From: Minisyncoccota bacterium
Lineage (GTDB): Bacteria; Patescibacteriota; Minisyncoccia; Phycocordibacterales; PALSA-1337
Assembly: GCA_028713005.1 (NCBI GenBank)
Contig: JAQTPC010000008.1
Location: forward strand, 1-43,985
Direction of reading: 5' to 3'
DNA: 43,985 nucleotides
Made by a program: the position numbers and the translations under genes
Shown: one piece after another, positions 7,778 to 15,013 of the stretch
How positions within the stretch are numbered: the stretch's first letter is position 1
Layout: every line of letters starts with the position of its first letter
Notes under the pieces: model-generated
What the model was told of the DNA's origin: nothing
The model's input: only the letters and a program-made list of their open reading frames with translations
Database searches by the model: none

Positions 7778-9124
7778 TTATAACATAGTTCTTAACTGAG
7801 AAATTTCCTGTGCTAATAATGGATTACCTTTCACATCCTCCTTTATCTTTTCATATGAATGGATAACAGTAGTGTGATCTCTTCCACCCATTTTATCTCC
7901 AATCGAAGGAAATGAGATGTTGAAATCTTCACGAAGGATATACATAGCGACCTGGCGTGGCTTAACAACCTCCTTTCTACGGGTTTTGTTGTATATACTC
8001 TCTTCTTCGATGTTATAGAAATCAGATACAATCTTTACGACCTCTTTTACAGAAATATTTTTCTTAGGCTTAGCATTGTTCTTTAATAGATACTTAATCT
8101 CGTTTAGGTTCAAATCACGATTCTTAAGTTGTACTTGGCATGCGATAACATTGATAATTCCCTCTATCTCACGGATATTATCTTCTATCTCTGAAGCAAG
8201 AAACTCCACCACCTCATCAGTGAGGTTTATGTTATGAATACGTGCCTTTGAACGAACGATCGCAGTACGTGACTCGTGGTCAGGCTCAGGTATATCAACA
8301 GTCATACCGACACCAAAACGACCTCTGATACGATCTTCAAGTCCAGGAATAACATTTGGATGACGGTCTGATGAGAATACAAGTTGACGACCGGTATCGT
8401 GGAAGGTGTTAAAGAGGTGGAAGAGTTCTTCTTGGAACTTCTCTTTACCTGAGAAGAACTGAACATCGTCCATGATAACTACATCGTACTTGCGATACTT
8501 CTCTTTGAATAACTGAGTCTTATTTTCTTGGAATGAGTTCAATAAGTCAGAGCCAAACTTTTCTGAAGTAAGGTAGAACACCTTTTTATTTGGATGTAAG
8601 CGCTTGATCTGGTTCCCTATTGCCTGGATAAGATGTGTTTTTCCACGTCCAGGTGAACCATAGATGAATAGTGGGTTATATGTTTGGCCAGGATTCTTGA
8701 TGACAGTTTGTGAAGCAGCGTGGGCAAGTTCATTGAATGGTCCAATAACAAAATTTTCAAAAGTATAACGCGGATTGAGGTTATCTTCTTTATTTATATA
8801 GAAATCTTGGAGAGGCATAGCCATCGTAGGCGATGAAATAGGCTTCTTTTGGGGTGTATCCTTGTTGCGATCACCATCTTTGATGATGACATAGTCTAGG
8901 GCGCGCACATTTTCATTGATTTGACGAAGAATCTTGAGGATAGAATTGTGACATTTCTTTGAAAGCCACTCACGAGTGAATTCATTTGGTACACCCAAGA
9001 AGACAACGCCTTCATTTTCCTTCACAATCTTGGTTGTTGAGAGCCATGTAGTGTAGTTAGCCGCAGAAACAATACCCTTTATCTCTATGAGTGCAGTTTG
9101 CCAGATTTGAGAGTAGTCATTCAT
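7778..9124 (-). CDS. dnaA: Chromosomal replication initiator DnaA
   Basis: DnaA binds origin boxes and melts the DNA to start replication. The 448-residue protein shows domain I (about 1-80), a short linker (85-115), an AAA+ domain with Walker A GSPGRGKT at 156-163 and Walker B VVIMDD ending at D219-D220, and the box-binding domain IV with the signature GGRDHTTVIHS near the C-terminus. The Walker A loop has R where most DnaA proteins have L. It is divergent from rpmH, with dnaN downstream, the ancestral bacterial order. Confidence 0.97.
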   Translation of the reverse strand: MNDYSQIWQTALIEIKGIVSAANYTTWLSTTKIVKENEGVVFLGVPNEFTREWLSKKCHNSILKILRQINENVRALDYVIIKDGDRNKDTPQKKPISSPTMAMPLQDFYINKEDNLNPRYTFENFVIGPFNELAHAASQTVIKNPGQTYNPLFIYGSPGRGKTHLIQAIGNQIKRLHPNKKVFYLTSEKFGSDLLNSFQENKTQLFKEKYRKYDVVIMDDVQFFSGKEKFQEELFHLFNTFHDTGRQLVFSSDRHPNVIPGLEDRIRGRFGVGMTVDIPEPDHESRTAIVRSKARIHNINLTDEVVEFLASEIEDNIREIEGIINVIACQVQLKNRDLNLNEIKYLLKNNAKPKKNISVKEVVKIVSDFYNIEEESIYNKTRRKEVVKPRQVAMYILREDFNISFPSIGDKMGGRDHTTVIHSYEKIKEDVKGNPLLAQEISQLRTML

Positions 9125-9166
9125 AGGTGTATATAGGTGATGATTAATAGAGGTTTAAGTAGCTCT

Positions 9167-9198
9167 AAGTATATACTTGTTTATAAGTTTGCAAACTT
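9167..9198. promoter_or_regulatory. Two palindromes between dnaA and rpmH, possible operator
   Basis: AAGTATATACTT (9167-9178) and AAGTTTGCAAACTT (9185-9198) are perfect 12- and 14-base palindromes, six bases apart, about 45-75 bases upstream of the dnaA start. A possible dnaA -10 (TATACT on the minus strand) overlaps the first one. A regulator of dnaA could bind here; this is inference. The rest of the 240-base gap holds the rpmH promoter and nothing else recognised. Confidence 0.4.
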
Positions 9199-9327
9199 GT
9201 GGAGAGCTAAAAAAACTGTTGATATGTTGGGGACAAGAAATTAAGACATGAATCACAAGCAACGAACAGCACTCAAAAAGTTGTAATTGAGTTAAACACA
9301 TCATTTGTTACTAATACTTAATTAAAC

Positions 9328-9356
9328 TTGCGTAATCCCTCTTTTTCTACTATAGT
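9328..9356 (+). promoter_or_regulatory. Probable sigma70 promoter of rpmH-rnpA-yidC
   Basis: TTGCGT (9328-9333) and TATAGT (9351-9356) are separated by 17 bases. The expected transcription start is about 9362-9364, and the rpmH ATG is at 9365, so the message would be leaderless or nearly so. Confidence 0.6.
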
Positions 9357-9364
9357 AGTGTCCT

Positions 9365-9514
9365 ATGTCATTTACATATCAACCAAATAAACGTAAGCGT
9401 GCAAAGGCACACGGTTTTCGTATGCGTATGAAAACTCCTACTGGACGAAAAGTTCTCGCTAAACGTCGTGCAAAAGGACGTTCAAAGCTCACAGTCAGCA
9501 AGAAACGCGTTTAG
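9365..9514 (+). CDS. rpmH: Ribosomal protein bL34
   Basis: The frame encodes 49 residues starting [19 protein letters not shown] and containing the bL34 core [19 protein letters not shown]. It is a small, very basic protein of the large ribosomal subunit. It opens the rpmH-rnpA-yidC series, 14 bases ahead of rnpA, as in most bacteria. No Shine-Dalgarno sequence precedes it. Confidence 0.96.
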   Translation: MSFTYQPNKRKRAKAHGFRMRMKTPTGRKVLAKRRAKGRSKLTVSKKRV

Positions 9515-9528
9515 TTTACATATTTTAT

Positions 9529-9966
9529 ATGCTTAAAAGCATTCATAGGCTCTCCACAAAACAGTTTATGGAAGTCATGGAAAAAGGGAGAATCGCAACC
9601 TCTCCCCTTTTTGTTGTGCGTATACTGCAGAACAACTCTAAAACATTTGGATCACCACCTTTTCAGAGTCCTGCAGAACTCGCTACGCAGCCGATCCGCT
9701 CAGACAAGCTTCGGACTCTTCGAAGGGATAATCCGAGTGTTTCAAAAAAAATCTCTGCAGTAACGCCAAAAAAAGTGGCTTCGACTGCGGTTTTACGCAA
9801 TAGGGTGCGTCGACAGATATACGAGGCTGTTCGTCCGCTCAAGGATTCACTTATTCCAGGTGTATCCATCATCATCTTTGCAAAACATGAGGTATTAAAA
9901 GCCACTCTTCCTACAATGACCGCCGATCTCAAGCAACTTTTCTCAAAAGCAAAAATTAGTGTATAG
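9529..9966 (+). CDS. rnpA: Ribonuclease P protein component
   Basis: RnpA binds the RNase P RNA and helps mature tRNA 5' ends. The start (RLSTKQFMEVMEKGR) and the RNA-binding motif TAVLRNRVRRQIYE are typical, as is the C-terminal strand IIIFAKHEVLKA. The protein has 145 residues against about 115-120 usual. The excess is one block of roughly 34 residues at about 42-75, rich in S, P and R, between the second strand and the PKKV segment. The DNA of that block carries an inverted repeat, so it looks like an in-frame repeat insertion. The frame is intact and the essential motifs are kept. Gene order with rpmH and yidC supports the call. Confidence 0.92.
   Translation: MLKSIHRLSTKQFMEVMEKGRIATSPLFVVRILQNNSKTFGSPPFQSPAELATQPIRSDKLRTLRRDNPSVSKKISAVTPKKVASTAVLRNRVRRQIYEAVRPLKDSLIPGVSIIIFAKHEVLKATLPTMTADLKQLFSKAKISV
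9665..9719. repeat. Palindromic insertion inside rnpA
   Basis: AGAGTCC (9665-9671) and GGACTCT (9713-9719) are inverted repeats flanking a 41-base centre. The centre contains ACTCGCTACGC (9678-9688), found inverted at 39110-39120 in a non-coding repeat region. The element coincides with the peptide block that is extra relative to normal RnpA. Confidence 0.5.
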
Positions 9967-9974
9967 TTAGCCGT

Positions 9975-10736
9975 ATGTACAATACATTCATATTTAAACC
10001 TCTTTATAATGGACTAGTTGGTTTGATGGACTTATTACCTTGGATTGACGTTGGTATTGCTGTCATTCTTTTTACTATCATAATACGCCTGATTATCTTT
10101 CCGCTTTCAAAAAAGGCTCTTTTGACACAGGTGCAAATGAAGGCTGTAGAACCTGAGATAAACAAGCTAAAGGCTCAGTATGCCAATGATCGCCAAGCAC
10201 AAGGGCTCAAGGTGATGGAGCTATATAAATCAAAAGGAATAAAACCATTTTCTGGCGTACTTCTTCTTATTGTTCAACTACCTATTCTCCTTGCACTCAT
10301 CTCCGTCTTTTATAAGATTATACCTAAAATTGACCCCACCCTCCTTTATAGCTTCGTTCATGTTCCTGTCATTAAACCATTCCTTCTCGGCCTTGATTTG
10401 ACCAAACCAAACATTATTCTGGCGCTAATTACTGCTGTTATACAGTATTTCCAGATACACTATTCGATTGCATCACGTCAGCACAGAGAAATGATTGCAA
10501 ATAATGGTGGTAAGTTACCTGCTACTACCGATTTTGCCTCAAATATGGCAAATACTATGAATACTCAGATGAAGTTTATGCTTCCAGTCATCGCTTTTGT
10601 TTCGCTCTATTGGCTTATACCAGTACAGTTCCCTCAAGCGGCCTCTATCATCGCTATTTATTGGTCAGTGAGTTCCCTCTTTACCCTCGGTCAAGAGTTG
10701 TATATTAGGAGAAAGCATATTGATAACAAAAAGTAA
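9975..10736 (+). CDS. yidC: YidC/Oxa1 membrane protein insertase, short form
   Basis: YidC inserts and folds membrane proteins, alone or with the Sec translocon. The 253-residue protein starts with a membrane-entry helix and hydrophobic segments near 25-43, 90-112, 145-162 and 205-235. It contains the family region FPLSKKALLTQVQMKAVEPE and KPFSGVLLLIVQLPILLAL. It lacks the large extracytoplasmic P1 domain of Gram-negative YidC and has no lipoprotein cysteine. It begins 8 bases after rnpA, in the conserved order. Its stop codon lies within the arm of a long inverted repeat. Confidence 0.95.
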   Translation: MYNTFIFKPLYNGLVGLMDLLPWIDVGIAVILFTIIIRLIIFPLSKKALLTQVQMKAVEPEINKLKAQYANDRQAQGLKVMELYKSKGIKPFSGVLLLIVQLPILLALISVFYKIIPKIDPTLLYSFVHVPVIKPFLLGLDLTKPNIILALITAVIQYFQIHYSIASRQHREMIANNGGKLPATTDFASNMANTMNTQMKFMLPVIAFVSLYWLIPVQFPQAASIIAIYWSVSSLFTLGQELYIRRKHIDNKK

Positions 10737-10843
10737 GGGGTTGTTTTCTGAGGACCTTGCGAGGCTCGACTGGAGCGAGCACGAGGAATTTTTTAGCAAG
10801 AAAATATCTGTGTCCGAAGAAAATACACCCCTTACTTTTTGTT
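10725..10843. terminator. Long inverted repeat between convergent genes, with a nested hairpin
   Basis: AACAAAAAGTAAGGGG (10725-10740) is perfectly repeated inverted at 10828-10843, with a further TTTTCT/AGAAAA pair just inside. The pairing ends in runs of T on both strands, so it should stop both yidC and the opposing operon. The 85-base centre holds its own hairpin, GCTCG-ACTGGAG-CGAGC, and looks like a repeat placed in the loop of an ordinary bidirectional terminator. Confidence 0.7.
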
Positions 10844-10851
10844 TCTATTTG

Positions 10852-12114
10852 TTATTTACCACCACTCGCTACAAGATCGAGAGACCAGAATGAAAGATTA
10901 TTCTTATTCATGAAATATAGGAAGTTATCCTTATCATCAAGACTGAGGTTGTATGCATCTATACTTGTCTTTGCCTCTTCGAATACTGATGAAACGAGAT
11001 GAACCTCTCCTGTTGCGGCATTAACTTCCCAAATCTTGTCGACTGTTGAGAGAAGCCCTTTATACCAATCATCAGGATATACCCCAGAGACTGGCTTATA
11101 AGGAACTGCGCAGTATACTGAGTTCTTGTAGAAATTACCCCAGACACATTTGTCAGCGAGTGTGTGAATGACCGCATCTGTCGCCGTTGATGATCCAACT
11201 GAATATATACTTGTGAGGACACTATTACCACTACCCGTGACTGAAAGAAGGATATGTTTTGCATCATGACTGACTCGAGTCGAGAGGCCTGGCAATGAGC
11301 CAATGACCTTTTTCCATACACCAGTTTTTGGATTTACGAAATACAAGAAGCCATTTTGGTCGGCAGTACCCTTTGTGGTTATAGCTATAGTGTTTTCTTC
11401 TGGCCACTCAACATTCACCTCTGTTATCGGTGTACTGAAGATCTGTGTAGCAGAACCACCGCCAAGAGGTGCAGTATAGCCGACACCACGTCCATTTTTG
11501 ATAATAAAGAAGAAAATCTTATCTTTTTTTGGTGAAGCAGCGTAAGCCACTATGCCATCAGGAAGACTTTTTCCACGAAGTTCAAAAGGTGCCGAAGTTG
11601 TAGTTGTAGCATGAGGTATCAATGTAGCAAAAACAGTTGAAAGAGTGTCGTTGTCATCAGCGAGGATTGAACCAATAAAGCCACTTATGCTTTTGTTCCA
11701 GACGCTCTCATAGGTGCGTGGAAGGAGTGTGTTTGAAAGTGTGCTGATAGTCAAAGTATCACCACGTGCCTCAAGGATATTACCCCTTCCACGGTCTATC
11801 CAATGCACAATAGTCGTACTAGCTGTCGTAGATGCACCGTATCCACCGATAGGCGTAGCACTCAAGAGACGAAGTGTAGGTATTTTGACTTCAGTTGGTG
11901 TGTTGCCAGTATTGCTGCCTGTTGTTCCAGTACTACCCTGCTGGCCGCTGCCAGGTCTACCAAATGGTGAGAAACCTGAACCAGTTGTATCTGTACCGGT
12001 TGTTGAGCTCGTTGTTGGCTTGTTCATAAAGAAGTACCAAAATGCTGCCAAGGCAAGGATAACAAGGAGTACAAGAGAGATTATGAGAGCTGTGTGGGAT
12101 TTTTTTTCTTGCAT
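10852..12114 (-). CDS. Membrane-anchored, probably beta-propeller-like protein of the T4SS cluster
   Basis: I do not recognise a named family. The 420-residue protein has a short basic start, one membrane segment at about 8-30 and a linker rich in T, S and G at 32-72. A large beta-rich outer part follows, with repeated patterns such as DKIFFFIIKNG, NGFLYFVNPKTG and NFLYFMNKNNLSFWSLD, which suggest propeller-like blades. No catalytic motif is seen. It is the last gene of the leftward cluster, 13 bases after the VirB2-like gene. It is probably an extracellular component or accessory of that system, which is inference. Confidence 0.7.
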   Translation of the reverse strand: MQEKKSHTALIISLVLLVILALAAFWYFFMNKPTTSSTTGTDTTGSGFSPFGRPGSGQQGSTGTTGSNTGNTPTEVKIPTLRLLSATPIGGYGASTTASTTIVHWIDRGRGNILEARGDTLTISTLSNTLLPRTYESVWNKSISGFIGSILADDNDTLSTVFATLIPHATTTTSAPFELRGKSLPDGIVAYAASPKKDKIFFFIIKNGRGVGYTAPLGGGSATQIFSTPITEVNVEWPEENTIAITTKGTADQNGFLYFVNPKTGVWKKVIGSLPGLSTRVSHDAKHILLSVTGSGNSVLTSIYSVGSSTATDAVIHTLADKCVWGNFYKNSVYCAVPYKPVSGVYPDDWYKGLLSTVDKIWEVNAATGEVHLVSSVFEEAKTSIDAYNLSLDDKDNFLYFMNKNNLSFWSLDLVASGGK

Positions 12115-12127
12115 AATACTTTATTTA

Positions 12128-13399
12128 CTACATTGACGGAACGTAATCTTGGGCACCCTGATTTATTGCATCCTGCACTTTTTTCTCAGCAGAAATTTTT
12201 TCTATGTATGTTTTTGCAGTTGCATCAAGAGATAGAACGGCAGATTTTAAACTCGCATCAGGATTTACCGTAGAAGCGAATGATGCATCAATCTGTTTCT
12301 GAAGCTTCTGTATATTTGCAATTGCTGCCTCAGGTTTAATGCTATTGTTCTCCTGTAATAAAAGATATTGTTGCTGTATGGTTATTTGTGCTTGTGTAAC
12401 GTTATGCAGTTTTTGCATGGTTATTATACCAGCAGGATCATCTGCTAAAGCTTTAACTGATGCTTGATAACGGATATCGTCGGCAGTAATGGCTTTTTGG
12501 AGCGTGTCAGCATCGCTTTGTTCAAATGTATTTGTTGAAGATCCATTGACCCCATTTATTACGTCCCCTCCACTATTGACCAAGTTGCCAATAATCGAAG
12601 CGTCTGTGGCGTATGAAGTAATCACAACGTTTGACTTAGCTTTATTTAGTTTATCTTGGATGATGTCCTGCTCAGTTACGGCAGCATCACATTCTTCTGG
12701 ATAACCATAGTTACATGCATCGTATACTGCAAGTTGAGCATCCTCAAGTTGTTTCTGTAGGTCTACAACCACTGCCTTTGCTGCATTTTTTGCTCTTATT
12801 GCGGAGTCTGCTTGATTTTGGAACTGCGCAGAGATGCTATTCATCGTCTGTTGCCAGTCACTTAGACTATTTTTCTCACGACGGAGATTTTCAATCGGCG
12901 TTACGAGGGTTGAGGGTATATTTACGAACCGCGGATCGATCGTCTTGAGTATGAGATATGACGACAGGACGAGTAGAAGGCCATAAATAGCATTTTGAAT
13001 CTTCGAGAGACCCTCTGACTTGCCATTTACTGCATCAGTAGTCATGTACTCAAAACCACCCCAGGTAATCATAAAGACCGCAGCGACAGCGCCGAGTGCT
13101 ATGAGCAAGTTGAAGGCATAGGTTACGTAGGATTTGAAATCAACCGTTGTTGCGAGTTTAAGATTCTCAGAAGTCACATCCGGCAACGGTGCAAGAGGTG
13201 TATAGGTGGTTGGTACCTGCATGACAGTTTTTGCCGCATCTGATCCTGCATCAACCGCAGCATTTTTTGCATCTAAGATCCCCCCGCCTACTGTATCAAC
13301 TAAAAAATTAGCACTAACTGAATGTGCCGCTAGAGGAGCAAAAATACATAGCCCAATTATAAGCGATAAGAATATATTTTTTATGTGATGTAGCGTCAT
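12128..13399 (-). CDS. VirB2/TrbC-like two-helix membrane protein with coiled-coil extension
   Basis: A signal-like segment ends near residue 30. Two membrane helices follow at about 95-113 and 136-153, joined by WGGFEYMTTDAVNGKSEGLSK. This arrangement and the motif GGFEYM with K-x5-I-x-NAI-x-GLLL match the VirB2/TrbC-like proteins of Gram-positive and CPR T4SS clusters. The protein does not end there, as a pilin would, but continues for 270 residues of predicted helix rich in Q, A and N. It may be a pilin-like pore subunit fused to a coiled-coil domain. It lies 3 bases after its upstream neighbour. Confidence 0.65.
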   Translation of the reverse strand: MTLHHIKNIFLSLIIGLCIFAPLAAHSVSANFLVDTVGGGILDAKNAAVDAGSDAAKTVMQVPTTYTPLAPLPDVTSENLKLATTVDFKSYVTYAFNLLIALGAVAAVFMITWGGFEYMTTDAVNGKSEGLSKIQNAIYGLLLVLSSYLILKTIDPRFVNIPSTLVTPIENLRREKNSLSDWQQTMNSISAQFQNQADSAIRAKNAAKAVVVDLQKQLEDAQLAVYDACNYGYPEECDAAVTEQDIIQDKLNKAKSNVVITSYATDASIIGNLVNSGGDVINGVNGSSTNTFEQSDADTLQKAITADDIRYQASVKALADDPAGIITMQKLHNVTQAQITIQQQYLLLQENNSIKPEAAIANIQKLQKQIDASFASTVNPDASLKSAVLSLDATAKTYIEKISAEKKVQDAINQGAQDYVPSM

Positions 13400-13402
13400 A
13401 TA

Positions 13403-14461
13403 TTATAAATTAATAGGAGAAGAGTCTTTTGTTGAATTGCTACCGCTAAATGAAATGTCAAAATTATTACTTCCTCCTTGTAGGATGTTGTTTACTCCCC
13501 TTACATCGAGTTCAACATGTGATGTTCCTGAATCCCCGTCTGGAGCTCTGAGGATGATAGATTTGCTCGATGCCAGTTCAGAGTGCTCAATGTTGTTGAT
13601 AGACCAATTCAATGTAAGGTCACTAGAGATGTTTTTTGAAAAATTGAAACCAAACAATGAAGCAAAAGCTTGTATTTCCTTTTGACTGCCTATCTTGAGC
13701 ACACCAAGCACTGCAGTATTGAAGAATGGTCCATACTGTGGGTCATTTTTATAAAATACAACTGACGGAGAAGTTGCGTTGATGTCTATGAGGCTTTGAG
13801 CTTGTGCTGAACCATCGCGCGTACTTGCGGTAACTATGAGATAGTATGGTCGTGGCACTATACCCCCTTTGAGTGATATCGACTGCTTGCCGTATCCCGA
13901 TTGATCTTGGAGCACGGTGCCGTCATCTTTTTTCCACTGATATACCAAACTTGCTGGGTCAAATTCGACTCCAGAACTATTTGCCAGGTGTGGAACAGCA
14001 ATCACGGTAACCGTATTTTGGAATACGAGAGGAGTTTTACCTTTGAAAAAAGGCGGCGTATACCCATCAGTTTCGATGATCAAATCAATTGATCCTGAAC
14101 CAATCGATATGGTGTTTGTATAGCGGATGCCATTTGCAGTGACTGCAGTGATGCCTACGATTGTTTTTTTGCCCAAAACAGGAGCTTTAACATCCAATGA
14201 AATGAGGCCTATACCCTTTTGAACTTCTTTGCCATTTACTGTCCAAATGACAGTTGCTGAATCAATATCAAAAGTGAAGCTTTCTGCCTTGATGGTCACT
14301 ACGCGTCCAGGAACAGGGTTATTTGTCGAAGGGGTGAGTACTATTGCAGTCGCATTTGGTGGTAAGACTTGAGCCTGAGTTATGGCTGAAGAAAGCAGTA
14401 CAAAAGAGAGAAAGAGTACACCGAATATATGTTTATAATTTACAAAACGAGAAAATTTCAT
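13403..14461 (-). CDS. Secreted Ig-like repeat protein of the T4SS cluster
   Basis: The 352-residue protein has a clear signal peptide (about 1-31, cleavage likely after ITQA). The mature part is beta-rich with repeated Ig-like or PKD-like strands (for example VIWTVNGKEVQKG, LVYQWKKDDGTVLQ, LNWSINNIEHSE). There are no cysteines of note, no membrane anchor after the signal and no enzyme motif. It starts the block VirB2-like/propeller and overlaps nothing. A surface or pilus-associated adhesive or scaffold role is possible but not shown. Confidence 0.7.
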   Translation of the reverse strand: MKFSRFVNYKHIFGVLFLSFVLLSSAITQAQVLPPNATAIVLTPSTNNPVPGRVVTIKAESFTFDIDSATVIWTVNGKEVQKGIGLISLDVKAPVLGKKTIVGITAVTANGIRYTNTISIGSGSIDLIIETDGYTPPFFKGKTPLVFQNTVTVIAVPHLANSSGVEFDPASLVYQWKKDDGTVLQDQSGYGKQSISLKGGIVPRPYYLIVTASTRDGSAQAQSLIDINATSPSVVFYKNDPQYGPFFNTAVLGVLKIGSQKEIQAFASLFGFNFSKNISSDLTLNWSINNIEHSELASSKSIILRAPDGDSGTSHVELDVRGVNNILQGGSNNFDISFSGSNSTKDSSPINL

Positions 14462-14524
14462 TACCTATATTGTATCAATATTGTGCAATGATTGCGATGG
14501 GGATTATTCATGTTGCAAGGGCTG

Positions 14525-14950
14525 TTAGTGTCTGACACCATCATGATTCAGTGGTGCCGGAGCAATATGGTTATTTGTACTTTGAGGTAAACGCACACCG
14601 CCATGATTTACTGGTGCACGACGATTCCCCCCACCTTTCAAGGGTATTTTGAATCCAGTCTTATCTTCTACGCGAGACATGGCAACGATAGCTGCTGTTG
14701 CAGCAAAAATCGTTGGAAATTCTTGGGCGACAGGTATGAGTTCTGCAACGAACGATATGGCTTCGACCGCAAGTCTTCTGCCATTCACAAAACCAAGGCC
14801 ATTTTTCCAAAAATACACTGCAGCCAAAGGCCAATAAATAAACGCAACAATATCACCTGCGCCAGGTATAAACGTTAGCGCATCAGCAAATCCAGCTACA
14901 ACTAAAATAATGGCGGCATTTTTTATTCTATATTGATGTTTACCTTCCAT
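14525..14950 (-). CDS. Small membrane protein with a duplicated C-terminal peptide
   Basis: I do not recognise this 141-residue protein. It has hydrophobic segments at about 10-30, 33-50 and 60-90, and a hydrophilic C-terminus from about residue 95. The tail holds a near-duplicate motif, APVNHGGVRL and then APLNHDGVRH, ending the protein. It lies between the VirB4 gene and the Ig-like gene on the same strand. An AT-rich upstream stretch contains TATAAT on the minus strand about 15 bases before the start, so it may have its own promoter. Confidence 0.6.
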   Translation of the reverse strand: MEGKHQYRIKNAAIILVVAGFADALTFIPGAGDIVAFIYWPLAAVYFWKNGLGFVNGRRLAVEAISFVAELIPVAQEFPTIFAATAAIVAMSRVEDKTGFKIPLKGGGNRRAPVNHGGVRLPQSTNNHIAPAPLNHDGVRH

Positions 14951-15013
14951 ACATAAATTATAACATAGCCCAAATTGCCATTTTAGGAATTAGAATAACC
15001 AAGTTAATTAAAA

